Assembly: GCA_025526915.1 (NCBI GenBank)
Contig: JAHLKH010000047.1
Location: 93,777-157,776 of the forward strand
Direction: 5' to 3'
DNA: 64,000 bases
Source: Entophlyctis helioformis
Taxonomy: Eukaryota; Chytridiomycota; Chytridiomycetes; Chytridiales; Chytriomycetaceae
A model generated the notes under the pieces. The model searched no databases and was not told the DNA's origin. It was given only the letters and a program-made list of their open reading frames with translations. This document shows positions 19,437 to 31,448 of the stretch, piece after piece. The stretch's first letter is position 1; the number at the start of each line of letters is the position of its first letter. A program made the position numbers and the translations under genes.

Positions 19437-22400
19437 ATGGACTGGTTGCCGTCTTTTCTCAGGCCAGCTGGCAGCAGCGGTGCAGCGCCGACGGGCACAG
19501 ATGCCGCCAGGCCTGCGGGCAGCGCAGCCACGTCTGCAGGCTCGAGCCCGGGCCGCGATGCCCACCAGGCCGCTGCTGCCGCTGCCCACGCCGCCGTGGC
19601 CGACAAGCACTCGCTCGAGTTTCTTCGGTGCGGTCCGCTTGCTCGTGCGCTTGTTCGTGCTGGTGGCTGCCATACGAGAGCCTGTCCCTATGGAGACCTG
19701 TCCCCTTGGCTGTCATGGCTACATGGCTACATGGCTGCAGAGTGACGGCCTGCTGACCCCCGCCATGCCGTGCCCGTGAACAGGTCGCTTGAGCCGCGGA
19801 TCCGGCGTGTGCAGGCCATGACGCCACACGAACGGGACCAGCCGTGGCTGCAGGCCGAGTTTGGCACCGACATGCGCGACTTGGCCGAGGTGCTCGTGTG
19901 GTCCGACAACCAGAAGCTGGACGACTGCTTCTCGTACGCGCATGCCGCCTGCAGGCATCCGTCTGGACGTGCATCTGACGATCATTGCGCTGTCTGTGCA
20001 CAGATTCTTCATCGAGAGCAAGATCCACCATGTCCTGCTCGCCATCCTGGGATCTGCGAGCAAGAGTCGCTGGTCATGGCGATCCTGCGCTTCTTCAACG
20101 TCTTCTTTGAGAGCGTCAAGACGGGAAACATCCTGTACTTTATGCTGTCCAACAACTACATCAACCAGGTCATCTCGGTGCGGCTGGACACATCCAGCGA
20201 TGACATCTTGTCCTACTACGTGACTCTGCTCAAGAACATCTCCAACAAGGCCAACAACAGGACGGTCAACTTACTGTTCAGCGAGGTGTGCATTTTACAC
20301 GGCTTTACATGGCGTGGCGTGCCATGCCCGAGACTGACTTGTCCGCGATGGATGGATGGATGGATGGATCGATGGATCGAGCAGAACAGCAAGTCGTATC
20401 CTCTGTTTTCCCACGCTGTCGCATACGATCACCACAGCGAGTCCATGGTCCGCACTGGAGGTTAGTGGCTGCATCCTCGTGCCACTGACATTCAAGCCAG
20501 TTCTCACCATGACGATGCTGGCACCCATCAGTCAGGACGGTCATTCTTAATCTGCTCAGAGTCAACGATCCGGCTGCAACATCCTTCATTATCAACGAGC
20601 AGCACTACTTTGTCCAGCTTGTGGATCGCATGACGCAGACCGTGACCTCACTCGGCGCGTACTTGGACCAGAAAAGGTTGGCTGGCTCACGGCATGGACT
20701 GCGCCAGGCGTTGCTGCTTCTGACACGCCTTCTTCCTGTGGGTGTTCAAGCCCCGTAGATGCAGCCGCCGAACTGGATCTCTTCTTAGAGTCGCTCGAGT
20801 TCTTGAACGACGTGTTTGCGCTGCAGATGGAGGCAGCCAGTCGCGCACTTGCGAATGCGTTCATGGAGCGTGTCGTGGTCATGACTCTAGTCGAGGGTCT
20901 TTCCAAAAGCCCAGATGTGCAGGTCCGTGTGCTGCCCCATCGCGTTGGCCATGCATGCACGACGCCACTGACACATGACGACTCGATGACCAGCGCGTTT
21001 CGCTCTTTCTTCTCGCACGCATCGTGGCCGGCGGCATAAACTATAAACCGCTGTCCGACTTTGTTGTAGAGCTGCTATTCTCCATCAACCCGACATCGCC
21101 CAGCAACAGCGCTGGCACAAGCCCGATTCAGCCGCTGTCGAATGCCAGATCTCCCAACACGTTAGCAAGAGGTATGTGCGTGCGTGTGCTTTGCGGCTTA
21201 TTGGATGACTGCTGATCCACCGAGCACAGGCCCAACGTCAACGCGCCGACGGATCATGAATGCTCTAGCGCCAACCGAAACCGACGACCAGCTGCTGCTT
21301 GCCCTCTCTCTGCTGCACGCCGTTCTAGCATCAGGCGTTACGCAGACGGTGCTGCAGTCGGTCAATCTGCTTCCAGCCAGGCTGTGCAAGGCAAGACGGC
21401 TGTTGGACACGCTCATGTCGCCATCAGGCAAGAGCGGCAGCAGTCTTTCCGGTCAAAGTGCCGACTCGGCATTGGCGTCTGGAAAGTCGTCTGGCAGGCG
21501 AAACTCGAATCCGTTTAGCAAAGCCAAGATGATGTCCATGTTTTCCAAGGCGTCCGGCAGCAGCGTGTCCATGGCCGCGGTGGTTCAAGGCAGCCAAGCG
21601 GATGCGACAGGACCCGTTTCTCCGAGTGCCGAGTCGAGTGCGGACAAGGATGCTGCAGATGCCGACTCGGATGCCGACGATGAGTCGAATCTGTCGACCT
21701 GCGATTTCCGGTTGGTGAACCGACTCATCCAGATCCTTGTCACGGACAGCATGTTCAGCTACTCGCTGCTCACGTCGCAGCTTGCGTGCCACGTTCTGGT
21801 CGAGCTTGTTGGACTGGGCGGTGAATGCACGCCGCTGCCTCCCCGAACCCAAAAGTTGCTGAATGTAAGTCTGGAACGCAGCCATCCACCGGACAGCCAC
21901 CACCTTCTGACGCGGCATCGCCATCCTGATGTATGCAGCACGCGTTTGAGCTGTGGACGCGCCGCATGCAGACAGCGCTCGAAGTCGATGCGCTCAATGT
22001 GCTGGATCTCTACGATCACAGCGCGACGTCGGCAGATCGGTTTCCGACCGTCCAGTCGCTGGATCGAGGGATTGCGCACCCCAGCTGTCTGATCCCGCCC
22101 CGCCACCGGCCGCAGTATTCAGCCGAAGCCAGCAGCCTGATTCCGCTCAATATTGCTGTCCGCACGTGGATGATGGTGTACGACAGTCTCGTCAAGCTTG
22201 GACTTGAGACCGCCCCACTGCCACCACCCTTTGACTGGCAAGGCGCGCCGTCCTTGCCCGTCGCTGAAGCATGCCGTACGTGAGATGCCGACCGGCTCCC
22301 TGGCATGGTATGACGAAGGATGCACTGACGTGTCTGATGGCCAGGGATGACGCCGTGCGTGGTGCAAGTCACGCAGGCAGGCAGACTGCATCCGCCCAGC

Positions 22401-22912
22401 AACCTGTACTATGTGCACCACGACACGCATTTCGTGTTGGCCGAGTCGCCCGTGTCGCAGCCCCTTGGTGCCTGCAAGGTGGTGTATCATGTCCGCTGGC
22501 CGCGTATCAAGGTACGCACACGCGCATGCCTGTCCATCCTGCCTGTCCGCCTGCTTGTCCATCATACTTCGTGCTTGACATGGGCATGCCAGACGACTGA
22601 CACTGCGCGACTGGGCAACAACAGACCGAGCTTGTAGGCGACGATGCACACACGCTCGACGTGTTCGAGACGTGGCCCGTGTTTGCCGAACGGCGGCAGG
22701 GGGCGGCCGTGGTGCGCATGGAGGGCTTTGACGCCATCGCCGACCGCGACACGCGGTGGAAGGGCCGGCTCGTGTTTGGCTCGCTGGACGTGCGCGACAG
22801 CATCCGCACCTTTATTCATGATCGCGTCGATGCGGCCGTGTCGGGCTGGCGGCAGCGGCTTGACAGCTTTCTTGAACAGCAGCAACAGCGGCAGCAGCAG
22901 CAGAAGTCATAA
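19437..22912 (+). CDS. CLEC16A/Ema-like protein with FPL domain
   Basis: CLEC16A homologues act on endosomes and lysosomes in autophagy and mitophagy. Eleven exons: 19437-19627, 19784-19933, 20004-20285, 20385-20460, 20532-20676, 20751-20922, 20994-21171, 21230-21864, 21939-22275, 22345-22511, 22625-22912; about 873 residues. The FPL domain is clear: LAEVLVWSDNQ, then FFNVFFESVKTGNILYFMLS, NNYINQVISVRLD and SESMVRTGVRTVILNLLRVN. Later blocks (FLESLEFLNDVFALQ, SLFLLARIVAGG, LVNRLIQILV, RTWMMVYDSLVKLG) also follow the family. A serine/acid-rich insert lies in exon 8. One base is missing in the GGG at 20049-20051, where the frame must change to reach the conserved FFNVFFE block. The N-terminus is short and the C-terminal serine-rich tail of animal versions is absent. 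The stop lies 46 bp from the convergent Alba gene. Confidence 0.85.
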
Positions 22913-22958
22913 TAGCATACGTGTCTTTGTACATTGTGGCGTGCCGTGTGCGCCTTTC

Positions 22959-23678
22959 TTATGCTGCGATCAGCTCGATGGAGATGCATGGCAGGTTGCG
23001 TGTGACGTAGAGACTGCATGCAGCGTGAGAGCGAGGGAGGATGTTAGCATCCAGCCCAGCATCCAGTCCATCAATGATGACGACGATGACAACGATGACA
23101 GCGATGACAGCGATGACAGCGATGACAGCCACAGAGACAGAGACGGCCCCACGTACGTGTCCAGGTTCTCGACGATCGGCTCCCAGACATCGGTTTCCTG
23201 CTCAGCGTACAGCTGGTTGGCCTGGATGACCATGGCAGGCACGGGCAGGCTGGCCATGCGGCGCTTGATAATCTCGGCGACCGTGACGGCCTTGTTGATG
23301 GCCTTGCTCTTGCCGCGCACAACCACTCGCCGCTCCTGGCCCTGCAGCCCGACGGCACGCCGAGCGAGTCCAACCGGCCGGTCGTTCATGGTCGAGCCGT
23401 TCAGTCAGTCAGGCAGTCAGGCGGTCGTTCATGGTCGAGCTGATACGCAGACTCACCTGCAGGTGTCTCAGTGCAACGTCGACGTAGGTCTTGATCTTGC
23501 CGCCTGCGTGGACGATAACCTCGCATTCGCCGTGTGCCTGTGCTGCGCTGCTACTGCTACTGCTACTTCCGCCGTTGTTGCCGCCGCCGTTGTTGTGGGT
23601 GCCAGCACGACCACCCGAAGCAGCAGCCGCAGTTGCAGCAGCCGATGTCGACGATGCGACTTTCCGGTAGTTTTCCAT
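22959..23678 (-). CDS. Alba-domain nucleic-acid-binding protein (RPP25-like)
   Basis: Exons 23678-23457, 23341-23157 and 23013-22959; about 153 residues. After a Ser/Gly-rich N-terminus, the Alba fold is clear: ECEVIVHAGGKIKTYVDVAL, then VVVRGKSKAINKAVTVAEII and KRRMASL. Next comes VWEPIVENLDTLYVTRNLP. The last segment (LYVTRNLP, then ISIEL) is the closing strand of Alba proteins of the RPP25/RPP20 group, subunits of RNase P and RNase MRP that bind RNA. The short final exon was chosen because phase AC|T and this strand both fit. It is convergent with CLEC16A. Whether it is the RNase P subunit or a cytoplasmic Alba protein cannot be told from sequence alone. Confidence 0.85.
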
Positions 23679-23776
23679 GCGTCGAGATAACAGAAAACCG
23701 GCGAAAAGTAACAGAAAACCGGCGAAAAGTAACCACCACTTTTATTCGACCCAACCCAATGACCTGGCAGCCAGAC

Positions 23777-26700
23777 TCAGCAGTAAAGCTTGACGTCGCC
23801 GTCGGCACCGCACGAAAACAGCCACGGCTGCGCAGGATGGAACTCGACGCCAAGTGCACCGAGATGGTCCACGACCTTGTGCGCATGCAGGGTCTTGACG
23901 GGCACAATGAGCGGGTTCTGCATGAGATCGTTGTACACCATGCCGTGGAAGACGAGCACCTTGCCGTCGTCGGCACTCGACGCGAACAGCGGGTAGCGCT
24001 TGTGGAACGACACGTCGCGGATGGCGGCTCCGTGGAATCTGAGGGGCAGCAGACAGGCATCGCAGACAACCATCGCAGTCAGCAGGCCATACAGATCTCG
24101 CACGGGCATGCGTGCAGGCAGGCAGCAAGCAGGCAGGCAGACAGGTGCTTACCTCAGGGTCTTGTACGGCTTGCTGGACAGGTCCATGTCAAACCAGTGC
24201 AGACGCTTGTCGTATGTGCCGACAATCAGGTTGTCGCCGCCTGGGTGGATGTCCATGCTGGAGATCCACTTGGCGCCAGGCGCGAGCTTCTTGACCAGCT
24301 CTTGCTTGGCGAGGTTGTACACGCGCACAAAGCGTTGCGTCTGTCGTCCAGCCAGCCGTCCATGTCAGTCCCCCCTGCGAACACAAGCACAGCGCACGCG
24401 CATGAGCCCCGGTGCTGATGCGCAGACGACTTACAGCAACAAACAGGATGGGCTTGTTGGGGTGGAAGAGGACGTTGAGGATCATGCCCTTGGTGCGGCG
24501 GAAGGGCGTCTGCGAGCGACCCGTCGAGAGCTGGTGAATCTGCACAGCGTTCGACTGGGCTGAACAAGAGGGCCATCGCCATGTCAGTCGGCCGTCATGC
24601 ACAAGGACAAGGAACGCGTGCACACTCATACCATCCGGCGAGATGGACGCAAAGTAGTCGCCCTTCTTGTGCCACGTGAGCGTCGTGACGGTCTTGGGGA
24701 GCGACAGACGGACAGCATAGCCAAGTTTCTTCTCGGCCTCTGTCGGCTTGATCCACTGGCAGGAACCAGTACTGTCTCTCTCTGGGTAGTGCAGTCAGAA
24801 TGCAGCCAGTGAGAATGTGATGAGCATGGGAGACGGCATGGATGGACTGCTTACCGTGGTTCCAGATCTCAGAGAGAAGATCGTGGGTGGCTTCCTGGAG
24901 GTTAAAGTTGATGCGCGTCGGCACAAGAAGAATGACGTCCGTGTCACTGCGTCCATCCAACACGGTGTATGGTTAGCCATGAATGGACAGTGGCTGCAGG
25001 CAGGCTCAGCTGTGTAGGTGGCGTACATGGCAGCAAGAAGGAGACTGACGCCCTTGTTGGGGTTCCAGGCGACCGCCATGACGTGGGTGGGGAACTCGAA
25101 CTTTTCCACACAGCGACCTGTCGCCGTTTCCCAGATGCGCACAGTCTTGTCGTCTGAGCCCGTGGCGAGCCACTGACCCGAGGGATCAACGCCCAGCGAG
25201 CGAACACGGGCCGTGTGGCCGCGGTACACAATGGACAGGTTGGTAGGGAACGGCTGCAGGTCCTGGGGCTTGGGCAGCTTGGGAATGAGCGACTCGGGAT
25301 CGATGTCGAGCTGGATGGCACAATCAAGTCGCGTCAGAACGGCCTGCAGGGCTAAACCACGTGTGCACGGTTCAGACGCAGCATACCTTGTTCTTGAGAA
25401 CACGCGGGCACAGATACAAGTCAAGGCAGCGGTCGAAACGCTCCTGAATGAAGCGATCGTAGGCAGGAACGCTACGCAGGCTGGAGAACTTGCGCGGCAA
25501 AAAGTCGTGTGGGCGGTCCTCTGGGTCAAGTGCCTTCCACTGGGCTTCTTCCTCTGGTGTGAGAAGGTACTCTGCGGGCGGGTTGTACGAAGCCATGTGT
25601 TCTGTTGGATCGATTGGTTAATGCATGGCCGGCGAGAGACCAAACAAGTGTGACAATGCGGCTCGTCACTGCGGCGGGCAGTCTGCAGGTGCATATCACG
25701 ACACAACTTACCAGGCAGACGCATCTTGGGAGCAGGAATGTGGTTGGGTCTCTCCAGCTCATCGGGAGCAGATTCCCAAATGTCATACACCTTGGGCCTG
25801 TCTGCCTTGGCGGGCTTCTTGTTGCCCGGCAGAATGAGGCCAGCCTTGATAGCACGCGCTATTTTCATGATCTACAAGGAGACGATGCCAATGCCGCGTC
25901 AATACCATGCGACACATCACGCGCACATCTGTGCAACAGTGCATTTGAGGCAGAGACTGGCTAACCTTGCTGGCCTCATGCTTGGACGGAATGAAACGAC
26001 GCTTGGGCTCGGGAGCAGCGCTCAGGGGCATGACCTCTGTCTTGCTGGTGAACCACTCGACAGTCGGCTGTGGCATGCAACGCGTCAGAGTCGAAGCAGA
26101 CAGACACGGGCACAGACGCTCGAACGGCTCACCGCATAGGGATCAAAGTCAGAGTCGGGGAACTCGGACTTGTGGATTTTGTTGAGCATGTCGAGCTGCT
26201 CGCGCGAGAGCACGACATCCTTGCCCTCGGTCTTGTCCTTGACAGAGCGCCTGTGCAACCAAGCCGGCGCACGGCCAGATGCATGCGTCAGCGGGTCCAT
26301 CCATCCATCCATCTCGGCCCGTTCAACCGCATGCGATCGTCGCCAACGGCACGCACCAAATGTCCTTGTTGTCCATGGCATCCAGGAATGCGTCGAGCTC
26401 GTCGCCCGTCGCCGGCTTCATGATCTTGTTGCCATCAATGTCGTAGCCAATGTGGGGGAACTCGTCGTACCACTCCATCGGCACATTGCCGACCGTGTTG
26501 TGCGTCTCCTCGTCCGACGTGTCGCTGTCGTAGTTGGGCTCGATGCCTGGACGGTCCTGGCGACGCAGCGTGCGGAATCCCTTGCTGCTCTTGCTGCTCT
26601 TGCTGCTCTTGCTGCTCTTGCTGCTGGCGCTGCTGTTGCTTCGCGCAACTCGGAGCGACGGCACCTGCGGAAAGACGTCGCCGTCTTCATCATCCTCATC

Positions 26701-27099
26701 TTCGTCCTCCTCGTCCTCGTCCTCGTCGTCGTCTTCGCCAAAGTCTTCCACATCATCGCCAAACGTGTCATCATCATCCTCGTCGTCGTCAAGGCCGGCA
26801 GCCTCAGCCTCGGCATCCTCGTCGTCGTCTTCAAACTCGTCCTCGTCGTCATCGTCGGCATTGATGGTGTCGAACTCGTACTCGTCGTCGTCGTCGCCGT
26901 CATCGTTGGCCCGCGGATCTTCCTCGGCGCCTTTCAAGAGAAGGCTCTTGGCACGGGCCTTGGCATTAGCGCTCTTGGCATCCTTCTGCAGCCTTTGCGG
27001 CTGCTGCTGGGCCGGCTGCTTGTGCGCCGGCTGCTGGACGGCCTTGGTCGCAGGAGCGGCAGCGGCGGCTGTCTTGGCGGCGGCTCTCGAGCGCTTCAT
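23777..27099 (-). CDS. ERB1: Ribosome biogenesis protein ERB1/BOP1
   Basis: Subunit of the PeBoW complex (ERB1, NOP7, YTM1), needed for 27S pre-rRNA processing and 60S assembly in the nucleolus. Eleven exons: 27099-26357, 26250-26133, 26067-25966, 25871-25712, 25601-25387, 25310-25027, 24946-24855, 24781-24632, 24559-24435, 24340-24153, 24038-23777; about 812 residues. The first third is lysine-rich, then an acidic tract and a serine/lysine run. The BOP1NT domain follows ([57 protein letters not shown]). Then a seven-bladed WD40 propeller, with blades such as [17 protein letters not shown], runs to the last residues ([13 protein letters not shown]). All splice phases agree. The start lies 50 bp from the FANCL start on the other strand. 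Confidence 0.96.
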
Positions 27100-27149
27100 G
27101 AATTTTTTTTTTTTTTGGGCAACTTTCCGTGACCCAAATTCGGTGCGAC

Positions 27150-27309
27150 ATGCCCGCGGATGGGCCGCGTCTGTCGCACACGTTCCTGAGCAGCGTCGTG
27201 GCCGAGCTGTCGGCGGTGGGCATGCACCACGTCGCCAAGCTGGACGAGTCGCTGTGCAGCCTGGCCGTGCGTGTCGAGTAGGTCTGCGTGTGCTGCATCG
27301 GACGCACAG

Positions 27310-27376
<67 letters not shown>

Positions 27377-28365
27377 GCCTCGTCTGACTTGCGGCTTGCC
27401 TCGAACAGCGACGCCGGCGGCCGGCCGCACACGCTGACCATCGCCCTCACGCCGGCATACCCGTCGGTGCCGCCACGGTGCTTCAGCGATCTGCCCGCCG
27501 ACATGCCGCCCGTGCTGTCCATCGCCGATGCGGTGCGCACGTACAGGGAGTGCATCCACAGCCTGGAGCCGTACTGGGCCGAGCTGGACGACTTGGACCG
27601 ACGAGCAGTGGTGGTCGACAAGGCGACGTCCATGCGACGCATCGCCATAGGTACAGTCGGGCATGCTCAGCCTTGTGCGTGGATGGATAGCCGCCGCCAG
27701 CCTGCTCTGACCGACGGCATGCGTTGCAGCACAACATTGCACGGCCATGCTCAAGATCTCGCACGCCGAGCCGCGATCGTTTCCGCTGCACCTGAGCTTC
27801 CTGGGGCCAGACCGGCTGGTGCAGGATCTCAACGCTCGTGTCGCTGCCCACAGGCAGGACTGGTGAGTGCTGCTCCTGCGCGCGTGCATCCGCTCTGTCT
27901 GGCTGACTGTGCCGACCGGGTTGAGGTACCAGGTGCACGTCGCGGAGCATTGTGGACAACCTCGAGATGCTGCTGGACGTGCAGATTGCGGTTGGACAAG
28001 ACGAACCCACGCCTACTAATATAAAGCCAGACGCGAGTGCGGCCGCAGCAAAGGCCCAGTCTGCGTTCGAGTGCGGCATCTGTCTGGCATACCATCTGGG
28101 CGGAAGCGGTGCTCTTGCAGGCGGCGATGCAGAGAGCACAGACGCCAGTGAAGACGATCCAGACAATGTGCCGAGCTTCCACTGCCCAAACACGCAGTGT
28201 GGCCAGGCGTTCCACAAGGCATGCATCACAGAGTGGCTGCGGTCTGTTCCCGACACGCGTCAGAGTCTGTACCTGCTGCTCGGTCCCTGCCCCTTTTGCG
28301 AAACGCCGCTGCCTATCGAGTCAGCCGCCATGCACGGCGCCGGCAGTACCATGAAGCGAATGTAA
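27150..28365 (+). CDS. FANCL: FANCL, Fanconi anaemia E3 ubiquitin ligase
   Basis: FANCL with UBE2T monoubiquitinates FANCD2/FANCI at DNA crosslinks. Exons 27150-27277, 27409-27650, 27730-27862, 27933-28365; about 311 residues. The URD region has two RWD-like folds (ELSAVGMHHVAKLDES, HTLTIALTPAYPSVPP, LEPYWAELDDLDRR). The C-terminal RING is intact: ECGICLAYHL, CGQAFHKACITEWLRS, LGPCPFCETPLP, the FANCL-specific RING with its WLRS and two terminal cysteines. The N-terminal ELF domain of vertebrate FANCL is missing, as the ORF starts directly with the RWD part. Intron 1 holds a long GACA repeat. ERB1 and FANCL share a 50-bp head-to-head promoter. Identification is strong from the RING and URD together. 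Confidence 0.88.
27311..27376. repeat. (GACA)n microsatellite in FANCL intron 1
   Basis: About sixteen uninterrupted GACA units on plus, inside the 131-nt intron. Confidence 0.95.
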
Positions 28366-28381
28366 AATACATCATGTACCA

Positions 28382-29412
28382 GTGGATGCCTCTCGTTGCA
28401 CAGCCAGTCACTGGATTGTTGAGACGCACGCGTCCGTCGTTTCCATGCCCGACATGCATAGGATGCTCTCCATTGCAGCGGCTCGTGGCTGGGAGGTCCA
28501 CCAGATGGATGTCAAGACGGCGTTCCTGAGTGCTCCCATGCAGGAGAAGGCGTATGTGGTGGTCCCGTCTGGTCTGCCACAGCAGGATGGCCGCGTCTGG
28601 TGTCTGCTGCGCGCTCTCTACGGCCTGAGCCAGTCACCTCTGCCTTGGTACAACACGTCGGTGGACGCTCTTCTCAGCCTGGGCTTCAGGAAGTCGCACA
28701 ACGAGCGGTGCATCTTCTTCTTTCGCATGGTCGACAGACGGCCAGCACGTGAACGTGGTTGCCTTCGTGGACGGCCATCTGATCATGGTGCCTCGGCTCT
28801 CGGACGTCCAGAAAGTCCAGGCGGAGCTGGCTGGTCGGTTTGAGATGCCGGATCTGAGATGCCGGATATGGACGAGCTGAGCTATTATTGGGGGGCGTCG
28901 CAATCACTCGAAGCCGGCACGCAAACAAGCTGTGTGTGAGCCAGCGGTCGTACCAGGAAGAGATCATTGAAGGGTTTAGCATGACTTGCTCGTCCCCTGT
29001 TTGTCTGCCGTACGAATCGTCGCTGGTCGTTGACAAGCGTCTGGAGCCGAAGCCTCACGGGACGGTCTTGCAGTACGCTGCCGCAGTGGGAATGCTTTGG
29101 TAAGTGGCGACGCATACTCGCCCGGATCTCTGCGTGGCGGGGGAACCACTGCTGTCGATACACGCACGATTTCCTGCTCTCGGCATGTGCAGGCCGTGCC
29201 TCGCCATGGCACCTGTAAATCAATGTCTGCCGGCCATGGGACAATCCGCACAAGGCCGCATGCAGCATTGGCAGACGCGGTGCAAGCCAACGCGGTCTGG
29301 ACAGGCCAGTGGCAGATGGTGTTGGTGTCGACAAGTGCGGCATCATGGAGTTCTCCACACGGCCAACAACAACGCAGGCAACGACCGCGAGATATTGTCA
29401 TGCTGCATCTAA
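28382..29412 (+). pseudogene. Ty1/copia reverse-transcriptase relic
   Basis: The N-terminal part of a copia-type reverse transcriptase is readable (GWEVHQMDVKTAFLSAPMQE, VWCLLRALYGLSQSPLPWYN, LLSLGFRKS). After about 28730 the frame shifts repeatedly. VVAFVDGHLIMVPRLSDVQ stands where copia has its YVDDLL motif, so the catalytic YVDD is lost. Later pieces (SQRSYQEEIIEGFSM, AAAVGMLW, THTRPDL) follow the normal order. No LTR was found. It starts just 16 bp after the FANCL stop. Confidence 0.8.
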
Positions 29413-30030
29413 GAGCCTGACCATGTCTGCACGGTGCATGGCTTCCGTCCCAATGCGTTGTATCTCTGGAGGTATTGGGCAGCTTGCTCCGTGCCAGCGA
29501 TGGGCAATGTACCTGCTGCTGCTTGGCATTCGACCGTTCGTTTGTTCATTCATCTGCCGCCCAACCATCCCTCTCTCCGGCCATCGTCGCAGAGGGCATG
29601 CAGGAGAACAGCAAGCGGCCAGCCAGATGCGATCCACCTGGACATCCACTTGACATCCACAAACATCCACCGGCATTCGATGCGATCTTGGCTTGCGCGA
29701 CAGAAACCAGCCGCAGCAGCAATACGGCGCAAGGCTCAGATGCAACCAGGACCTGTGCACAGCGCCTGTGCACCGCAGCTGTGCCGGCAGAGCGATGGAG
29801 CGAGAGAGCGAGGGACCCAGCGGCAGTCTGTGCAGCACACAACCACACACAGGCAAGTGAGTGCATGCATACCGCCAGCGTCCTTTGGTTGCAGCCACAC
29901 TGACACAAACAAACAGCCTCCGCTGCCGCCGCTGCTGCCAAAACGTCTGCCCACGCAAGCAAGTCTGTACTGCGGCACTCGCTCCTTGTGCACCCGGCCG
30001 CTCTGGAACTTGAGGGGCAGCGACCATATC

Positions 30031-30095
30031 CAGCTACCCAGCCATCCAGCCATCCAGCCGCCCAGCCGCCCAGCCATCCAGCCGCTCGGCCGTCC
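30031..30095. repeat. Minisatellite of CAGCCATC / CAGCCGCC units
   Basis: About seven 8-9 bp units in tandem with alternating ATC and GCC endings. Confidence 0.8.
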
Positions 30096-31384
30096 GTCTG
30101 CTTGCCTGATCGGGATCGCAAACAACACCTCCGCCTTGACCGTCCCTTGACAGCACATGCCTCCAGAGCATACAGCGACTTGCCTCTGCAACCCTCTTTC
30201 GGCCTGTCAACCTGTCAGCCTGCCAGCCTGTCAGCCTGTCGCATCCCAGACACCTGCGACCATACCAAACTCACTCTTGGGGGTCACATCCACGGCGAAA
30301 CGCGCGATTCTGGCCTGTCGACTGCGGGCGGGCTGGCCGGACGGTCAGTCAGTCGGCCAGTCGGTCAGTCGGTCCGTTGGCTCGCAGCCGTGCAAGTCCC
30401 CTTTGGCAGCACCAAGTGCGGCCCCATGCAATCCGCAATGGCAGCCGATCTCAACCCAGACCTGCCCCGCTCCGCGATGGCAGACAGGTGCGCTCCATGG
30501 GGCAATCACGACTGCAAACGCGGCCCAGCCATTGGATCTCTTGAGCAGCAAGCACCAGCAGCAAGCACGAGCACGAGCGAGCCGCGTCGCGTCACGTCGC
30601 GCCTTGGGGTTCAGCGGCTCGCTTCGGTCTGCACCGTCTGCACCTGCTGCACCTGCTGCACCTGCGTCAGTGTGGGCCGAGCGTGGTTAGCGTGCGGATC
30701 GACGTCAGTGGCAGGCCGTGGCACACAGCCAGTGTGTGAACAGCCAGTGTGTGAACAGCCGCCCACACGAGCCAGGCTGCCATCCAGAGCCGCTGGCAAG
30801 CAGCACATGCTCGGGCCAGTCAGCATCGCACGCAGGACAAGAGCATGGACGCGACGACGACAACAACAACAACAACGACAACAACGATGACGACGCTCGC
30901 TGGCCAGCCTGCTGTGCAGGTGCATGGGGACGGCCCGTGCACGCACAACCCGCTCACAGCTCGCGCACAACCCGCGCACACACGCAAGCATGCGAGCATG
31001 CGACGGACGGACCAGCGGCCCTCTGTGCGTCTCACGGACCGATCCGCCAGCAGCCGCCCCGTTGTCTGCGAAACCGGCACTGGGCCACACAGGCCAAGCC
31101 GGCTCGACTCGCTCACCTGGGCACCGAGCAAGACCGCGGCCCGCCGCACCCGGGCGAGCTCAAGGCGAGCAGGGCAGTGGCCTCGAGACCCCGCTGGCTG
31201 CTGCCCTGCTTCCCTTGGCCTGGGCACGCTATCGATGGCTGCTGCACGTCGTTTCTGCTGCACGTCGTTGCCTGCGCCTGAGATCCAAGCCAGATCACGA
31301 AGCAAGACGGAAGCACGACGGTAGAACGGCACAACGGAAGCACGGCACGACGGAAGCACGGCACGACGGTAGCACGGCACGCAG

Positions 31385-31448
31385 CCAGCACCAACACGAG
31401 CACCAACACGAGCACCAACACGAGCACCAACACGAGCACCAACACGAG
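31385..31448. repeat. 12-bp minisatellite CACCAACACGAG
   Basis: Five near-perfect tandem copies, 300 bp upstream of the cyclin start. The flanking 60 bp also repeats CGGCACGACGGAAG-type units. Confidence 0.9.

Noticed and set aside
27311..27376. GACA array as a CRISPR-like repeat
   Set aside because: A perfect 4-bp microsatellite with no spacers, inside an intron.
26170..28024. Two long plus-strand ORFs opposite ERB1
   Set aside because: Poly-Leu/Val and poly-Ser translations of the ERB1 acidic tract; ERB1 on minus is unambiguous.
29434..31320. Several plus and minus ORFs of 130-360 codons
   Set aside because: GC-rich low-complexity DNA opens all frames; translations are Ala/Pro/Ser/His repeats with no domain, and no exon phases join.
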